From Rhizobium leguminosarum bv. trifolii WSM2297 (GTDB lineage Bacteria > Pseudomonadota > Alphaproteobacteria > Rhizobiales > Rhizobiaceae): a stretch of 64,000 bases of DNA. This document shows, one piece after another, positions 17,908 to 26,912 of the stretch (position 1 is its first letter; every line of letters begins with the position of its first letter). Location: the NCBI RefSeq assembly GCF_000271845.1, contig NZ_JH719393.1, positions 496,001 to 560,000 on the forward strand, written 5' to 3'. The translations under genes and the position numbers were made by a program. Under the pieces are notes generated by a model, which ran no database searches, had not been told where the DNA came from, and saw only the letters and a list, made by a program, of their open reading frames with translations.

Positions 17908-18984
17908 ATGCCAGCAAAACAGGAACGGCGCCTCCGCATCGGCGTACTCGGAGCAGGCCAGATTGCGCAGGCCGCGCACTTCGAGAGCTGCACCAAGGCG
18001 GCGAATGCCGATCTCTATGCGATTTGCGATGTCGCCGCGGACCTGCGCGAACGCATGGCAATCACCCATGGGGCCGGCAAGACCTATGATGACTACGACA
18101 AGATGCTGGCTGATCCCGACCTCGATGCCGTGGTCATCGCGACCGCCGATGCCTTTCATGTGCCGGCGTCCATTCGCGCGCTGCAGGCCGGGAAACATGT
18201 CCTGTGTGAGAAACCTGTCGGAGTCACCATTGAGGAATGCCTTGAACTGAAGGCTGAAGTCGACAGGTCGGGTAGGGTGTTTCAAGTCGGGCATATGAAG
18301 CGTTTCGACGCCGGGCTGCAGTCGGCCAAATCCTTCATTCGCGATGAAATGGGCGAGATGGTTGCTCTGAAAGCATGGTATTGCGACAGCACGCACCGTT
18401 ATCCGATGACCGATGCGGTCCAGCCCCTGATCGTCACCAGTGCCAATGCGCGCAAACCGTCCACCAATCCGAAAGCCGATCTGCGCCGCTACTACATGCT
18501 TGCGCATGGCTGCCACCTGATCGACACGGCACGTTATCTTGCCGGCGACATCGTTTCCGTCGCCGCTCGTCTGTCCGAGCGCGCCGGTATCTGGTGCTGG
18601 TTCGTCGACGTGGAATTTGCCTCCGGCACGATCGGCCATCTCGATCTCACCGTCCAGGTGCGTATGGACTGGCACGAGGGCTTCCAGATCTACGGCAGGA
18701 ACGGCAGCATTTTGGGCAAGACCTATAACCCGTGGTACTACAAGACCAGCGAGGTCGACATTTTCCGGGAAGCCGACGGCGCCACCCATCGCGTACTCGG
18801 TGCGGACGGCCATTTCTACCGCCGCCAGGTCGAAGGCTTTGCCCGCACCGTTCTGGATGGCGCGGTCATGGAAGGGGCCGACATCGAAGATGGCTTGGCC
18901 TCCGTGCGGGCCATGGTCGCCATCGCGCGGTCCGTCGAAAGCGGCAAGGCGGTTGCACTGGCTGACGTCACGGGTGGCGTGTGA
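17908..18984 (+). CDS. Gfo/Idh/MocA-family NAD(P)-dependent oxidoreductase (second copy)
   Basis: Dehydrogenase of 358 residues. The Rossmann motif GVLGAGQIAQAAH is near residue 12, CEKPVG (catalytic Lys) near residue 97, and HGCHLIDTARYLAG, with the usual HxxD-type active-site histidine, near residue 195. It is clearly divergent from the copy at 11.2 kb. It starts a five-gene rightward run with very short spacings (TIM barrel, hydrolase, epimerase, ROK kinase), which implies a linear pathway starting with oxidation of a sugar or polyol. Confidence 0.9.
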   Translation: MPAKQERRLRIGVLGAGQIAQAAHFESCTKAANADLYAICDVAADLRERMAITHGAGKTYDDYDKMLADPDLDAVVIATADAFHVPASIRALQAGKHVLCEKPVGVTIEECLELKAEVDRSGRVFQVGHMKRFDAGLQSAKSFIRDEMGEMVALKAWYCDSTHRYPMTDAVQPLIVTSANARKPSTNPKADLRRYYMLAHGCHLIDTARYLAGDIVSVAARLSERAGIWCWFVDVEFASGTIGHLDLTVQVRMDWHEGFQIYGRNGSILGKTYNPWYYKTSEVDIFREADGATHRVLGADGHFYRRQVEGFARTVLDGAVMEGADIEDGLASVRAMVAIARSVESGKAVALADVTGGV

Positions 18985-19829
18985 TGAAGCTCGGCATTTT
19001 CGCAAAGACCTTCGAGGGAACGGAACCCGCGACCGTTCTCAATTCGGTTGCCCAGGCCGGGTTCACCTGTGCGCAATACAATATGGCCTGCTCGGGTTTG
19101 CAGCCGATGCCGGAGACGATAACGGAAGCCCAGGCGCGGGCGGTCACTGAGGCGGCGCGCAGTAGCGGCGTCGAGATCGTCGCCGTTTCCGGCACGTTCA
19201 ACATGATCCATCCCGATCCTTCCGTTCGCGCGGCCAGCCTTCGCAATTTGGCGACGCTGGCGGAGCGCTGCGCCGGCATGTCGACAGGCCTGATCACGCT
19301 CTGCACCGGCACACGCGACCCCATTGACCAGTGGAAGGCGCATGCCGACAATGACACGCCGGAAGCCTGGCGTGATCTCCTCGACGCCATGGGCGCAGCC
19401 GTCGAGCTCGCCGAGCGCTACAATGTGGATCTCGGCATCGAGCCCGAGCTTGCCAATGTCGTCAACTCGGCTGAGAAAGCCTATCGGCTGATCACCGCAC
19501 TGCAGAGCCCGCGTATCAGGATCGTGCTCGATCCGGCCAACCTTTTCGAGGTTGCGACGCGGGATGAACAGCGCAGCATCGTGTCTGCCGCGATCGATCT
19601 TCTGGCCGATCGGATCGTCATGGCGCATGCAAAAGACCGCAATCCCGACGGCAGTTTCGCGACCGCCGGCAAGGGCGTGCTCGACTACGCGCATTATCTC
19701 GGCCGCCTCAAATCCATTGGCTTTTCCGGCAGTCTCGTCACCCACGGACTTTCGGCGGCAGAAGCGGCCGGTGCGGCGGCTTTCCTGAAACATGCCCTCG
19801 ACGGCAAACCGGCGGGGGCAGTCCGATGA
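18984..19829 (+). CDS. Sugar phosphate isomerase/epimerase-type TIM-barrel protein (second copy)
   Basis: About 281 residues of the AP-endonuclease-2/xylose-isomerase-like superfamily. GIEPELANVV (near residue 152), VLDPANLF (near 181) and MAHAKDRN (near 213) carry the acidic and histidine residues expected to bind a divalent metal. ATG 18984 overlaps the stop of the dehydrogenase; GTG 18981 is the alternative. It probably acts on the keto product of the upstream enzyme as an epimerase, isomerase or lyase. Confidence 0.88.
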   Translation: MKLGIFAKTFEGTEPATVLNSVAQAGFTCAQYNMACSGLQPMPETITEAQARAVTEAARSSGVEIVAVSGTFNMIHPDPSVRAASLRNLATLAERCAGMSTGLITLCTGTRDPIDQWKAHADNDTPEAWRDLLDAMGAAVELAERYNVDLGIEPELANVVNSAEKAYRLITALQSPRIRIVLDPANLFEVATRDEQRSIVSAAIDLLADRIVMAHAKDRNPDGSFATAGKGVLDYAHYLGRLKSIGFSGSLVTHGLSAAEAAGAAAFLKHALDGKPAGAVR

Positions 19830-20635
19830 GACGGGCTCAACCGTTCGAAACCAGCGACGGAACCATTCTCAACGTCGATATGGCGGGCGAGGGTGCGTCG
19901 GCAATATTCCAGCATGGCCTCTGCGGAGACGCGGCGCAGACCGACGAAGTCTTTCCGCTCGAAACCGGTTTTCGCCGCATTACGGTCGAAGCCCGCGGCC
20001 ACGGCCGTTCCGGGGTCGGCAACCTCGAGCAACTGTCGATTTCGACCTTCTGCGATGATATTGCCGCTTATAACGAGAAGAACCTTGCAGCGCCGGTTGT
20101 GATCGGCGGTATCTCGATGGGGGCCGCGATCGCCTTGCGTCTCGCCGTCAAGCGCCCCGATCTCGTCAAGGCGCTGATCGTGGCAAGACCGGCTTGGCTG
20201 AGTGCATCGGCGCCGGAAAACATGGCGCCCAATGCCGAGGTCGGGCGGCTTCTGAAAACTCTGCCGGCGATTGAGGCAGGGCAGGCATTCCTCGCCGGAC
20301 CGGTAGGGCGGCGGCTCGCCGCCGAGGCGCCGGACAATCTGGCCTCGCTTGCCGGGTTTTTCTCCCGCACGCCGTTGGGCGTGACCGCCGAACTGCTGAC
20401 CAGGATTTCCAACGACGGCCCTGGCGTGACCGACGCGGACATTTGCAATCTTACCCTGCCGACGCTCGTCATCGGCCATGATCGGGACAGCATTCATCCT
20501 CTTGGCCACGCGCGTGCTCTCGCCGAACGGATTGCCGGCGCGCGTTTCGTGCAGATCACGCCGAAAGCTGAGAGCCGTCCGCAATATGTCGCCGACTTTC
20601 GGCTTGCTGTCGGCAATTTTCTGAAGGAGCTTTGA
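19826..20635 (+). CDS. Alpha/beta hydrolase (3-oxoadipate enol-lactonase-like fold)
   Basis: Hydrolase of 269 residues with the nucleophile elbow GGISMGAAIA near residue 93 (Ser in SMG), preceded by the oxyanion strand QHGLCGD near residue 30. The usual acid is in VIGHDRDSIHP. The C-terminal catalytic His that normally precedes the last helix is not obvious: the region reads ITPKAESRPQY, so activity may need checking. It overlaps the upstream stop as ATGA. It could open a lactone or cleave a diketone made by the two preceding enzymes. Confidence 0.85.
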   Translation: MRRAQPFETSDGTILNVDMAGEGASAIFQHGLCGDAAQTDEVFPLETGFRRITVEARGHGRSGVGNLEQLSISTFCDDIAAYNEKNLAAPVVIGGISMGAAIALRLAVKRPDLVKALIVARPAWLSASAPENMAPNAEVGRLLKTLPAIEAGQAFLAGPVGRRLAAEAPDNLASLAGFFSRTPLGVTAELLTRISNDGPGVTDADICNLTLPTLVIGHDRDSIHPLGHARALAERIAGARFVQITPKAESRPQYVADFRLAVGNFLKEL

Positions 20636-20639
20636 GACA

Positions 20640-21341
20640 ATGCCTACCCCCTCCAAGACCTGGGTCGCCGATCTTCCCAGGGATCGACTGATCGCCGAAT
20701 TCTCCGTCTGGTCGGCCGATCTCATGCATCTCGCGGATGATCTCGGGCGTGTCGATCCTTGCGTCGACATCCTACACATCGATGTTGCCGATGGTCATTT
20801 CGCGCCGGCAATTTTGTTTTTCCCCGATCTTGTGGCCGGCGTGCGCAAGGTTTCCACGCGTCCGATCCATGTTCACTTGATGGTTGCCGACAGCATCATC
20901 CTGTCGCAGATCGAGCAGTTTGCCGATGCCGGCAGCGACCTGATCAGTCTTCATGTCGAAAACGAAAGCGTCGCCGACCAGGCTCTCGATCTTCTCGATC
21001 GCCGCGGCCTGGCGGCCGGCATGGTCCTCAAGCTCGATACCCCCGTCGAGCGGATCGCGAAATACGCGTCCCGGCTGCGGTTTGTGACGCTGCTTGGCAC
21101 GGCGATCGGCGTGAAAGGCCAGGGCCTCGACGAAAAGGCCGGCGCCCGGCTTCAACAGGCAAAGCGGATCATCGCCGGCTGCGGTGCGGCTCATCGGATT
21201 GTGCTTGCGGCCGACGGCGGCATTCGCGAGCACACTGTGCCTCTGCTGCGCCAATCGGGTGCGGAAACGGTCGTTCTCGGTTCCCTGGCTTTCAATGCAC
21301 CGTCGCTCGACGAGCGGATGGCGTGGATCCGGGCCCTCTAA
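20640..21341 (+). CDS. Ribulose-phosphate 3-epimerase-family protein
   Basis: Protein of 233 residues with the epimerase signature LHIDVADGHFAPAI near residue 44: the catalytic Asp and metal-binding His are present, as is the second HVHLMVAD histidine pair near residue 81 and a closing ADGGI near residue 191. A housekeeping Rpe is usually closer to SxMDGxFVPN, so this is more likely a specialised epimerase such as those for allulose-6-phosphate or tetrulose phosphates. Placement beside a ROK kinase supports epimerisation of a phosphorylated ketose. Confidence 0.88.
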   Translation: MPTPSKTWVADLPRDRLIAEFSVWSADLMHLADDLGRVDPCVDILHIDVADGHFAPAILFFPDLVAGVRKVSTRPIHVHLMVADSIILSQIEQFADAGSDLISLHVENESVADQALDLLDRRGLAAGMVLKLDTPVERIAKYASRLRFVTLLGTAIGVKGQGLDEKAGARLQQAKRIIAGCGAAHRIVLAADGGIREHTVPLLRQSGAETVVLGSLAFNAPSLDERMAWIRAL

Positions 21342-21355
21342 CTCTTGGTCTTCAT

Positions 21356-22312
21356 ATGCAGCAGGTTGCCATTGGTATAGACCTCGGCGGAACGCAGGTG
21401 CGCGCAGCCCTTGTCGACGAGCAGGGCAGGATCCTGACGCGATTCGCCGAACCAACGGATGCGCTGGCCGGCCCCGACCGGGTGCTCTCCCAGATTTGCG
21501 GCCTCGTCGATCGATTGCTTGCAGCATCGAATCCTGCTTCGGTAGTGGGCGTCGGCGTATCCGCCCCAGGCCCGCTCGACACCGTCGCCGGTGTCGCAAC
21601 TGATATCCCGACCCTTCCGGGCTTCGTCGATTTTCCGCTGAAGGCGGAGTTGCAGAAGCGGTTTTCCTTTCCGGTCGATCTCGAGAACGATGCGATTGCC
21701 GCGGCGATCGGCGAGTGGCAGTTTGGTATCGGCAAGGGACTTGATAACCTCGTCTACGTCACGGTGAGCACCGGTATCGGCGGCGGCGTTATCTCGGACG
21801 GTCACGTGCTGCGCGGCCGCAAGGGCATGGCAGCCCATGTCGGTCACATGTCGGTCGTGCCGAACGGCGACCTTTGCCCTTGCGGCAACAGGGGCTGTTT
21901 CGAGGCCTACGGCTCCGGACCGGCTTTTGCGCGGCGCGCCCAATTGAGGGCGATGGAAAGCCGCGGGACGACGATAGGCAGCGATGGCGGCGCCATCGAC
22001 AGCCGCAGCGTTTTCGCGGCGGCCAGAAATGGCGATCGTCTGGCAAATCAACTGGTCGACGAGGAAGCCGAGATTCTCGGCCGCGGCTTCACCAGCCTGA
22101 TCCATATCTTCAGTCCCGATATCATCGTCATGGGAGGAGGGCTCTCCCACGAGTTCGATCGGCTGCAACCGGGCATTCAGGCCTACATCAGGCAATGGGC
22201 AATGCCGGCATTCAAGGACGTCAGGGTGATGCTGGCGGCATTGGATCAGAGCTCGGGCCTCGTCGGCGCCGCGGCTCTGGCGTTTCTGGCAGGGAAGGTC
22301 GCTCCGAGGTGA
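21356..22312 (+). CDS. ROK-family sugar kinase
   Basis: About 318 residues, starting at ATG 21356 (MQQVAIGIDLGGTQ). The N-terminal phosphate motif DLGGTQVR, the STGIGGG loop near residue 140 and the ROK zinc motif CPCGNRGCFE (Cys174, Cys176, Cys181, with an upstream His) are all intact. ROK kinases phosphorylate hexoses such as glucose, allose or N-acetylmannosamine. It closes the five-gene run. With the preceding epimerase it recalls the alsK-alsE pair of allose catabolism, although the substrate here is not known. Confidence 0.9.
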   Translation: MQQVAIGIDLGGTQVRAALVDEQGRILTRFAEPTDALAGPDRVLSQICGLVDRLLAASNPASVVGVGVSAPGPLDTVAGVATDIPTLPGFVDFPLKAELQKRFSFPVDLENDAIAAAIGEWQFGIGKGLDNLVYVTVSTGIGGGVISDGHVLRGRKGMAAHVGHMSVVPNGDLCPCGNRGCFEAYGSGPAFARRAQLRAMESRGTTIGSDGGAIDSRSVFAAARNGDRLANQLVDEEAEILGRGFTSLIHIFSPDIIVMGGGLSHEFDRLQPGIQAYIRQWAMPAFKDVRVMLAALDQSSGLVGAAALAFLAGKVAPR

Positions 22313-22337
22313 TCCGGTCCCGGGGGAATCGGCTTCG

Positions 22338-22730
22338 TCAAAATCGGCGATTAAGCTCGTCTTCGTTAACGCCGAAATGGTCGAGGATGATGCCGACGTT
22401 GCGGCGGTGAGACTTGAAATAGACGTCGAAGAGATCGCCGATCAGTGGAACCGTGCCGCAGGCGGCGTCGACGCCGAGATTGGCGGCCATGCGGGCGAGC
22501 TTGTGGGTGGGAAGGCCAAGCCGCCTTGCCTCATCGATGATGAAAAGACCGATCAGCGATCCGGCAATATCGCCGACGGCCGGGATGAGGCCAAGGACCG
22601 AGTCCGCACCGATCCGCACGCCGATGAAGGGCAATCGAACCGCCGTATCCATCAGACGGGCTATGCCGACAGCGCGCCGAATTCGCCCGAGTTCGGCAGG
22701 GGTGAGGTATGTCGTTTTGCCCGTGTCCAT
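22338..22730 (-). CDS. DUF4112 domain-containing membrane protein
   Basis: Small protein of about 130 residues. Two glycine-rich hydrophobic stretches, near residues 40-60 (VLGLIPAVGDIAGSLIG) and 90-105 (TVPLIGDLFDVYF), are the core of DUF4112 and probably membrane-embedded. ATG 22730 is preferred to a TTG six codons upstream; neither has a good ribosome binding site. It converges on the ROK kinase gene. Function unknown; common in alphaproteobacteria. Confidence 0.8.
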   Translation of the reverse strand: MDTGKTTYLTPAELGRIRRAVGIARLMDTAVRLPFIGVRIGADSVLGLIPAVGDIAGSLIGLFIIDEARRLGLPTHKLARMAANLGVDAACGTVPLIGDLFDVYFKSHRRNVGIILDHFGVNEDELNRRF

Positions 22731-22787
22731 GGCCGTGAAACGCCGCAAAACCGATAAGGTTCGCTGAGGCGTGATCGGAGACCCCGC

Positions 22788-23861
22788 TTATTTCTTGTCG
22801 GGAACCACGACCAATTTGCCGACGAAATTCTTCGCCATGAAATCCGTCTGGGCACGGTGGAATTCCGACAGCGGATAGACGCCGCCGACGAGAGGCCGGA
22901 TCTTCCGGTTTTCGATATAGCCGATAAGCCGGCGGAAATCGGCGCGGCTTCCCTGGCTCGATCCGTGCAATTCCAGCTGCTTCAGATACATGGTCCTGAG
23001 ATCGAGTTGAACCACCGGGCCGGCGATGGCGCCGGCCGTGGTGTAGCGGCCTTCCGGGCGCAGGATTTTCAGGAGGTCGTTGAACAGCGGGCCGCCGACC
23101 AGATCGGCGACGACATCGATCGGCTGGCCACGGCTTGCCGAATGGACGGCTTCGACCAGATCGCCCTTGCCACGGGTGACGACCGCTTCGGCGCCGATCT
23201 CGAGCATCGCCGCCTCCTTGCCCGGACCCGTGACAGCAATCGGGATGGCGCCGCGGGCACGCGCGAGCTGGATGATCGCCGAGCCGACGCCGCCCGAGGC
23301 GCCGGTGACGAGGACGCGTTCGCCGGCGACAAGCCGCGCCCGTTCCAGCATGCGCTCGCCGGTCAGATAGGCGCAGCAGAAGGTGGCGAGCTCGACGTCG
23401 GTCAGATCGGTTGCGACGACATGGGCATTTTCGGCCGGCAGCGCCATATATTCGGCATAGCCGCCATCCCGCCCGTGGCCCATGTAGTCGATGTCGGCGA
23501 GGCTGTCGTCGTCGCGATTATAGATCGAGAAGTCGACCATGATACGCTCGCCGATCCGCGCCGGGTCGACCCCGGCACCGACGGCGACGATATGGCCAAC
23601 CGTATCGGTGCCCTGAATGCGAGGGAAGGTCAGCGTATTGCCCTGCCGGCGCCAGCTGGAGACGGCGGCCGGGTCGTCCTCGGTGCCATAGGCGCCCTCG
23701 CGCACCCACACATCGGTATTGTTCATGCCGCAGGCGGTGACGCGGATCAGCACTTCGCCGTCTGCGGGCGCCGGCACCGTCACGTCGCTGCGGTAGACGA
23801 GCTTGTCCAATCCGCCGTGACCGGTGAGCAATACGGCCGCCATCTTTTCCGGGATCGTCAT
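22788..23861 (-). CDS. Medium-chain dehydrogenase/quinone-oxidoreductase-like protein
   Basis: NAD(P)H-dependent oxidoreductase of 357 residues. The GroES-like domain has CGMNNTDVW near residue 40; the position that is GHE in zinc alcohol dehydrogenases is GTD, and the four structural-zinc cysteines are absent, so it is of the zinc-less QOR type. The Rossmann motif VTGASGGVGSA lies near residue 184. It starts 15 bases after the aminotransferase stop on the same strand and is probably co-transcribed with the ectoine-degradation arm, although no such step is in the known pathway. Confidence 0.87.
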   Translation of the reverse strand: MTIPEKMAAVLLTGHGGLDKLVYRSDVTVPAPADGEVLIRVTACGMNNTDVWVREGAYGTEDDPAAVSSWRRQGNTLTFPRIQGTDTVGHIVAVGAGVDPARIGERIMVDFSIYNRDDDSLADIDYMGHGRDGGYAEYMALPAENAHVVATDLTDVELATFCCAYLTGERMLERARLVAGERVLVTGASGGVGSAIIQLARARGAIPIAVTGPGKEAAMLEIGAEAVVTRGKGDLVEAVHSASRGQPIDVVADLVGGPLFNDLLKILRPEGRYTTAGAIAGPVVQLDLRTMYLKQLELHGSSQGSRADFRRLIGYIENRKIRPLVGGVYPLSEFHRAQTDFMAKNFVGKLVVVPDKK

Positions 23862-23875
23862 GCCGCTCTTCTCCC

Positions 23876-25255
23876 TCAGATGCCGTTGAAGACGGTTTCG
23901 ATCGTCGCTGACGCCGCCTTGACGACGATGTCGGCCTCTTCGCGCGTCAGGCAGAGCGGCGGGGCGAAGCCGAGGATATCCCCCTGCGGCATGGCACGGC
24001 CGATGACGCCGCGTTCGAGAAGGGCGGATGCCACCTGCGGCCCGATCTTGCGGCCGGGATCGAAGAATTTGCGGTCGTCCCTATCCTCGACAAATTCGAT
24101 TGCCGCCATCAGCCCGTCACCGCGGACTTCGCCGACGTTTCGGTGGCTGCCGACCGCTTTTGCCAATTCTGAGCGGAAATAGCCGCCGGTCGCGCCGGCA
24201 TTCTCGACGATGCCGAGTTCGTCGATCAGTTCGAGATTGGCAATACCCGCGGCAGCGCAGATCGGATGGGCAGAATAGGTCCAGCCGTGGCCGATCGCCC
24301 CCATCTGGTCGGAGCCCTGCACAAGCACTTGCCACATTTTGTCGGAGACGATCGAGCCGGAAAGCGGAGCATAGGCCGAGGTCAGGCCCTTGGCGATGGT
24401 GATCAGGTCCGGCTTCATGCCGTAGTGATCCGAGCCGAACATCGTGCCGAGACGGCCGAAGCCGGTGACGACTTCGTCGGCAACGAGCAGGATGTCATAT
24501 TTGTCGAGCACGGCCTGGATTTTCTGCCAGTAGTCCTTCGGCGGCGGTACGATGCCGCCGGTGCCGAGGATGGGTTCGCCAATGAAGGCGGCAACCGTTT
24601 CCGGGCCTTCGGCGAGGATCATCTCCTCCAGCCTGTCGGCGCAATATTGCGAGAACTGCTCCTCGTCCATGGAGCGGTCGGGCCGGCGGAAATAATAGGG
24701 TGCTTCGGTATGCAGCACCGGCGCGCGCGGCAGGTCGAAGGCGTTGTGGAAGAGCGCAAGACCGGTCAAGCTGCCGGTCATGACGCCGGAGCCGTGATAA
24801 CCGCGCCAGCGCGAAATGATCTTCTTCTTCTCCGGACGGCCGAGGATATTGTTGTAATACCAGATCAGCTTGATGTTGGTCTCGTTGGCATCAGAGCCGG
24901 AAAGCCCGAAATAGACCCTCGACATACCATCAGGCGCACGGTCGATGATCATCTTCGAAAGCGTAATCGAGGCCTCGGTGCCGTGGCCGACATAAGCATG
25001 GTAATAGGCGAGGTTCTTTGCTTGCTCGGCGATCGCCTCGGCGATCTTCTGGCGGCCGTATCCGACATTGACGCAATAGAGGCCGGCAAAGGCGTCGAGG
25101 CTTTTGCGGCCTGTCGTGTCGGTAATGTAGACGCCTTCGCCGCCGGCGATGACGCGGGTCGGAGTATCGCCGCGGGCATGCATGCCCATATGGGTCGAGG
25201 GATGGAAGAAGTGATCGCGGTCCCAGGCGGTGAGTTCGTTGCTTCTGTCGAGCAT
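23876..25255 (-). CDS. Class III aminotransferase of the ectoine-degradation arm (DoeD/Atf-like)
   Basis: PLP-dependent omega-aminotransferase of 459 residues. The PLP lysine is Lys289 in TIAKGLTSAY, the cofactor-binding Asp is in ADEVVTGFGR, and SGSDANETN binds the phosphate. In known ectoine clusters this enzyme takes L-2,4-diaminobutyrate to aspartate semialdehyde. The assignment rests on its place directly downstream of the semialdehyde dehydrogenase and AsnC-type regulator next to ehu-eut; on sequence alone GABA or putrescine aminotransferase would fit. Confidence 0.85.
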   Translation of the reverse strand: MLDRSNELTAWDRDHFFHPSTHMGMHARGDTPTRVIAGGEGVYITDTTGRKSLDAFAGLYCVNVGYGRQKIAEAIAEQAKNLAYYHAYVGHGTEASITLSKMIIDRAPDGMSRVYFGLSGSDANETNIKLIWYYNNILGRPEKKKIISRWRGYHGSGVMTGSLTGLALFHNAFDLPRAPVLHTEAPYYFRRPDRSMDEEQFSQYCADRLEEMILAEGPETVAAFIGEPILGTGGIVPPPKDYWQKIQAVLDKYDILLVADEVVTGFGRLGTMFGSDHYGMKPDLITIAKGLTSAYAPLSGSIVSDKMWQVLVQGSDQMGAIGHGWTYSAHPICAAAGIANLELIDELGIVENAGATGGYFRSELAKAVGSHRNVGEVRGDGLMAAIEFVEDRDDRKFFDPGRKIGPQVASALLERGVIGRAMPQGDILGFAPPLCLTREEADIVVKAASATIETVFNGI

Positions 25256-25295
25256 GTCCTATCCTCTTTCTTGAAATGGGCTGACTTGAATGGGG

Positions 25296-26792
25296 TCAGG
25301 CGGCTGTGTCGATGCAGAGATATTTGAGCTCGGTGAAGGCCTCGAGCCCATGGCGCGAACCCTCGCGGCCGAGGCCTGACTGTTTCCAGCCGCCGAAGGG
25401 AATTGGGCCGCCGGTAATCTTGACGCGGTTGACCGCCACCATGCCGTATTCCAGCGCGCGGCCGAGGCGCATCTGCCGGGCGCCGTTTTCGGTGACGACA
25501 TAGGCGACGAGGCCGTATTCGCTATCGTTGGCGCGGGCGATTACCTCTTCTTCGGTGTCGAAGCTGGCAACAGCCGCAACTGGTCCGAAGGTCTCCTCGC
25601 GCATGATCAGCGCATCTTCAGCCACGTCCGTCAGCAGCGTCGGCTCATAGAAGAGCCGGCCGGCCTTGTGGCGCTTGCCGCCGGTGACGAGCCGCGCGCC
25701 GCGCGCCAGTGCGTCGGAAACATGTTCCTCGACCTTGGCGACGGCGCGTTCATGCATCAGCGGCCCGATGTCGACGCCATCCTCGAAGCCCGTCCCGACC
25801 TTGAGCTCGGCGATGCGGGCGGCAAAAGCCTTGGCAAAAGCATCGGCGATCCGCCGCTGGACGAAGATGCGGTTGGCGGCGAGGCAATCCTGGCCTGAGG
25901 TGGCAAACTTGGCGTTGACGGCGATCTCGACCGCCTTTTCGACCTCGGTGTCGTCGAAGATGATCAGCGGCGCGTGGCCACCGAGTTCCATGACCAGCCG
26001 CTTCATGGTCGGCGCGCATTGGGCGGCGATCAAGCGGCCCACCTCGGTGGAACCGGTGAAGCTCATGGCGCGCAGGCGGCTATCGCTGCACATCCGTCCG
26101 ACGATCGTTGCGGCATGGCCGGTGACGATGTTGAAGACGCCGGCGGGAATGCCGGCCCTTTCGCCGAGTTCGGCAAGGGCAAGGGCGGAAAGCGGCGTCT
26201 CGGAAGAGGGATGGGCGACGACCGTGCAGCCTGCCGCAAGCGCGGCGGCGGCCTTTCGGGTGAGCATGGCAGAGGGGAAATTCCAGGGCGTAACCACGCC
26301 GACGACGCCGAGCGCCTCCCGCCGCACGAGCATTTCCGCGCCGGGCAGATGGCTGGTGACGCTCTCGGCATTCAGCCGTTTGCCTTCCTCGGCGTACCAT
26401 TCGATGAAGGAGGCGGCGTAATCGATCTCGCCGCGCGATTCCGCCTGCGGTTTGCCCTGTTCGAGCGTCATGATCAGTGCGAGATCCTCCCTGGCGGCGA
26501 GCATCAGCTCATGCCATTTGCGCAGGATCGCTGCCCGGTGCTGCGGCAGCATGGCGCGCCAGGCGGAGAAGGCCTCCGACGCCGCGTCGATCGCGGTTTC
26601 CGTTTCTTCCGCGCCGAGGCTCGCGACCCAGGCCAGCGTCGCTGAAGAGGCCGGATCCGTGACCCCGAAGCTCTTTCCCGCCGCGCCGGCGATCCAGCGG
26701 CCGCCGACATAGGCGAGATCGCGCAGGAGGTGACGGTCGGCAAGCTGCGACAGCGCGTCATGAAAGGCGGGGCGGGCAAAAACGGCGGTCAT
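25296..26792 (-). CDS. NAD(P)-dependent semialdehyde dehydrogenase (Ssd/DoeC-like, GabD family)
   Basis: Aldehyde dehydrogenase of 498 residues. The catalytic Cys303 lies in SGQDCLAANR, the general base Glu269 in MELGGHAPL, and the Asn of GVVTPWNFP near residue 158 completes the site. ATG 26792 is preferred to an upstream in-frame start because AGGAG lies eight bases before it. The family is succinate-semialdehyde dehydrogenase; in ectoine clusters it is assigned to oxidation of aspartate semialdehyde to aspartate. It lies between the AsnC gene and the aminotransferase on one leftward strand. Confidence 0.88.
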   Translation of the reverse strand: MTAVFARPAFHDALSQLADRHLLRDLAYVGGRWIAGAAGKSFGVTDPASSATLAWVASLGAEETETAIDAASEAFSAWRAMLPQHRAAILRKWHELMLAAREDLALIMTLEQGKPQAESRGEIDYAASFIEWYAEEGKRLNAESVTSHLPGAEMLVRREALGVVGVVTPWNFPSAMLTRKAAAALAAGCTVVAHPSSETPLSALALAELGERAGIPAGVFNIVTGHAATIVGRMCSDSRLRAMSFTGSTEVGRLIAAQCAPTMKRLVMELGGHAPLIIFDDTEVEKAVEIAVNAKFATSGQDCLAANRIFVQRRIADAFAKAFAARIAELKVGTGFEDGVDIGPLMHERAVAKVEEHVSDALARGARLVTGGKRHKAGRLFYEPTLLTDVAEDALIMREETFGPVAAVASFDTEEEVIARANDSEYGLVAYVVTENGARQMRLGRALEYGMVAVNRVKITGGPIPFGGWKQSGLGREGSRHGLEAFTELKYLCIDTAA

Positions 26793-26912
26793 GTCCAATC
26801 TCCTCGTTGCGGATGAGCCAAGTCTTCCACGGAAACGGACGAGAGATTGTCTGTTGGCGGATGCGGAAAGAGAGAGATGGTCTAAAGGGCGGCGCACTCG
26901 TAGAGAGATTGT

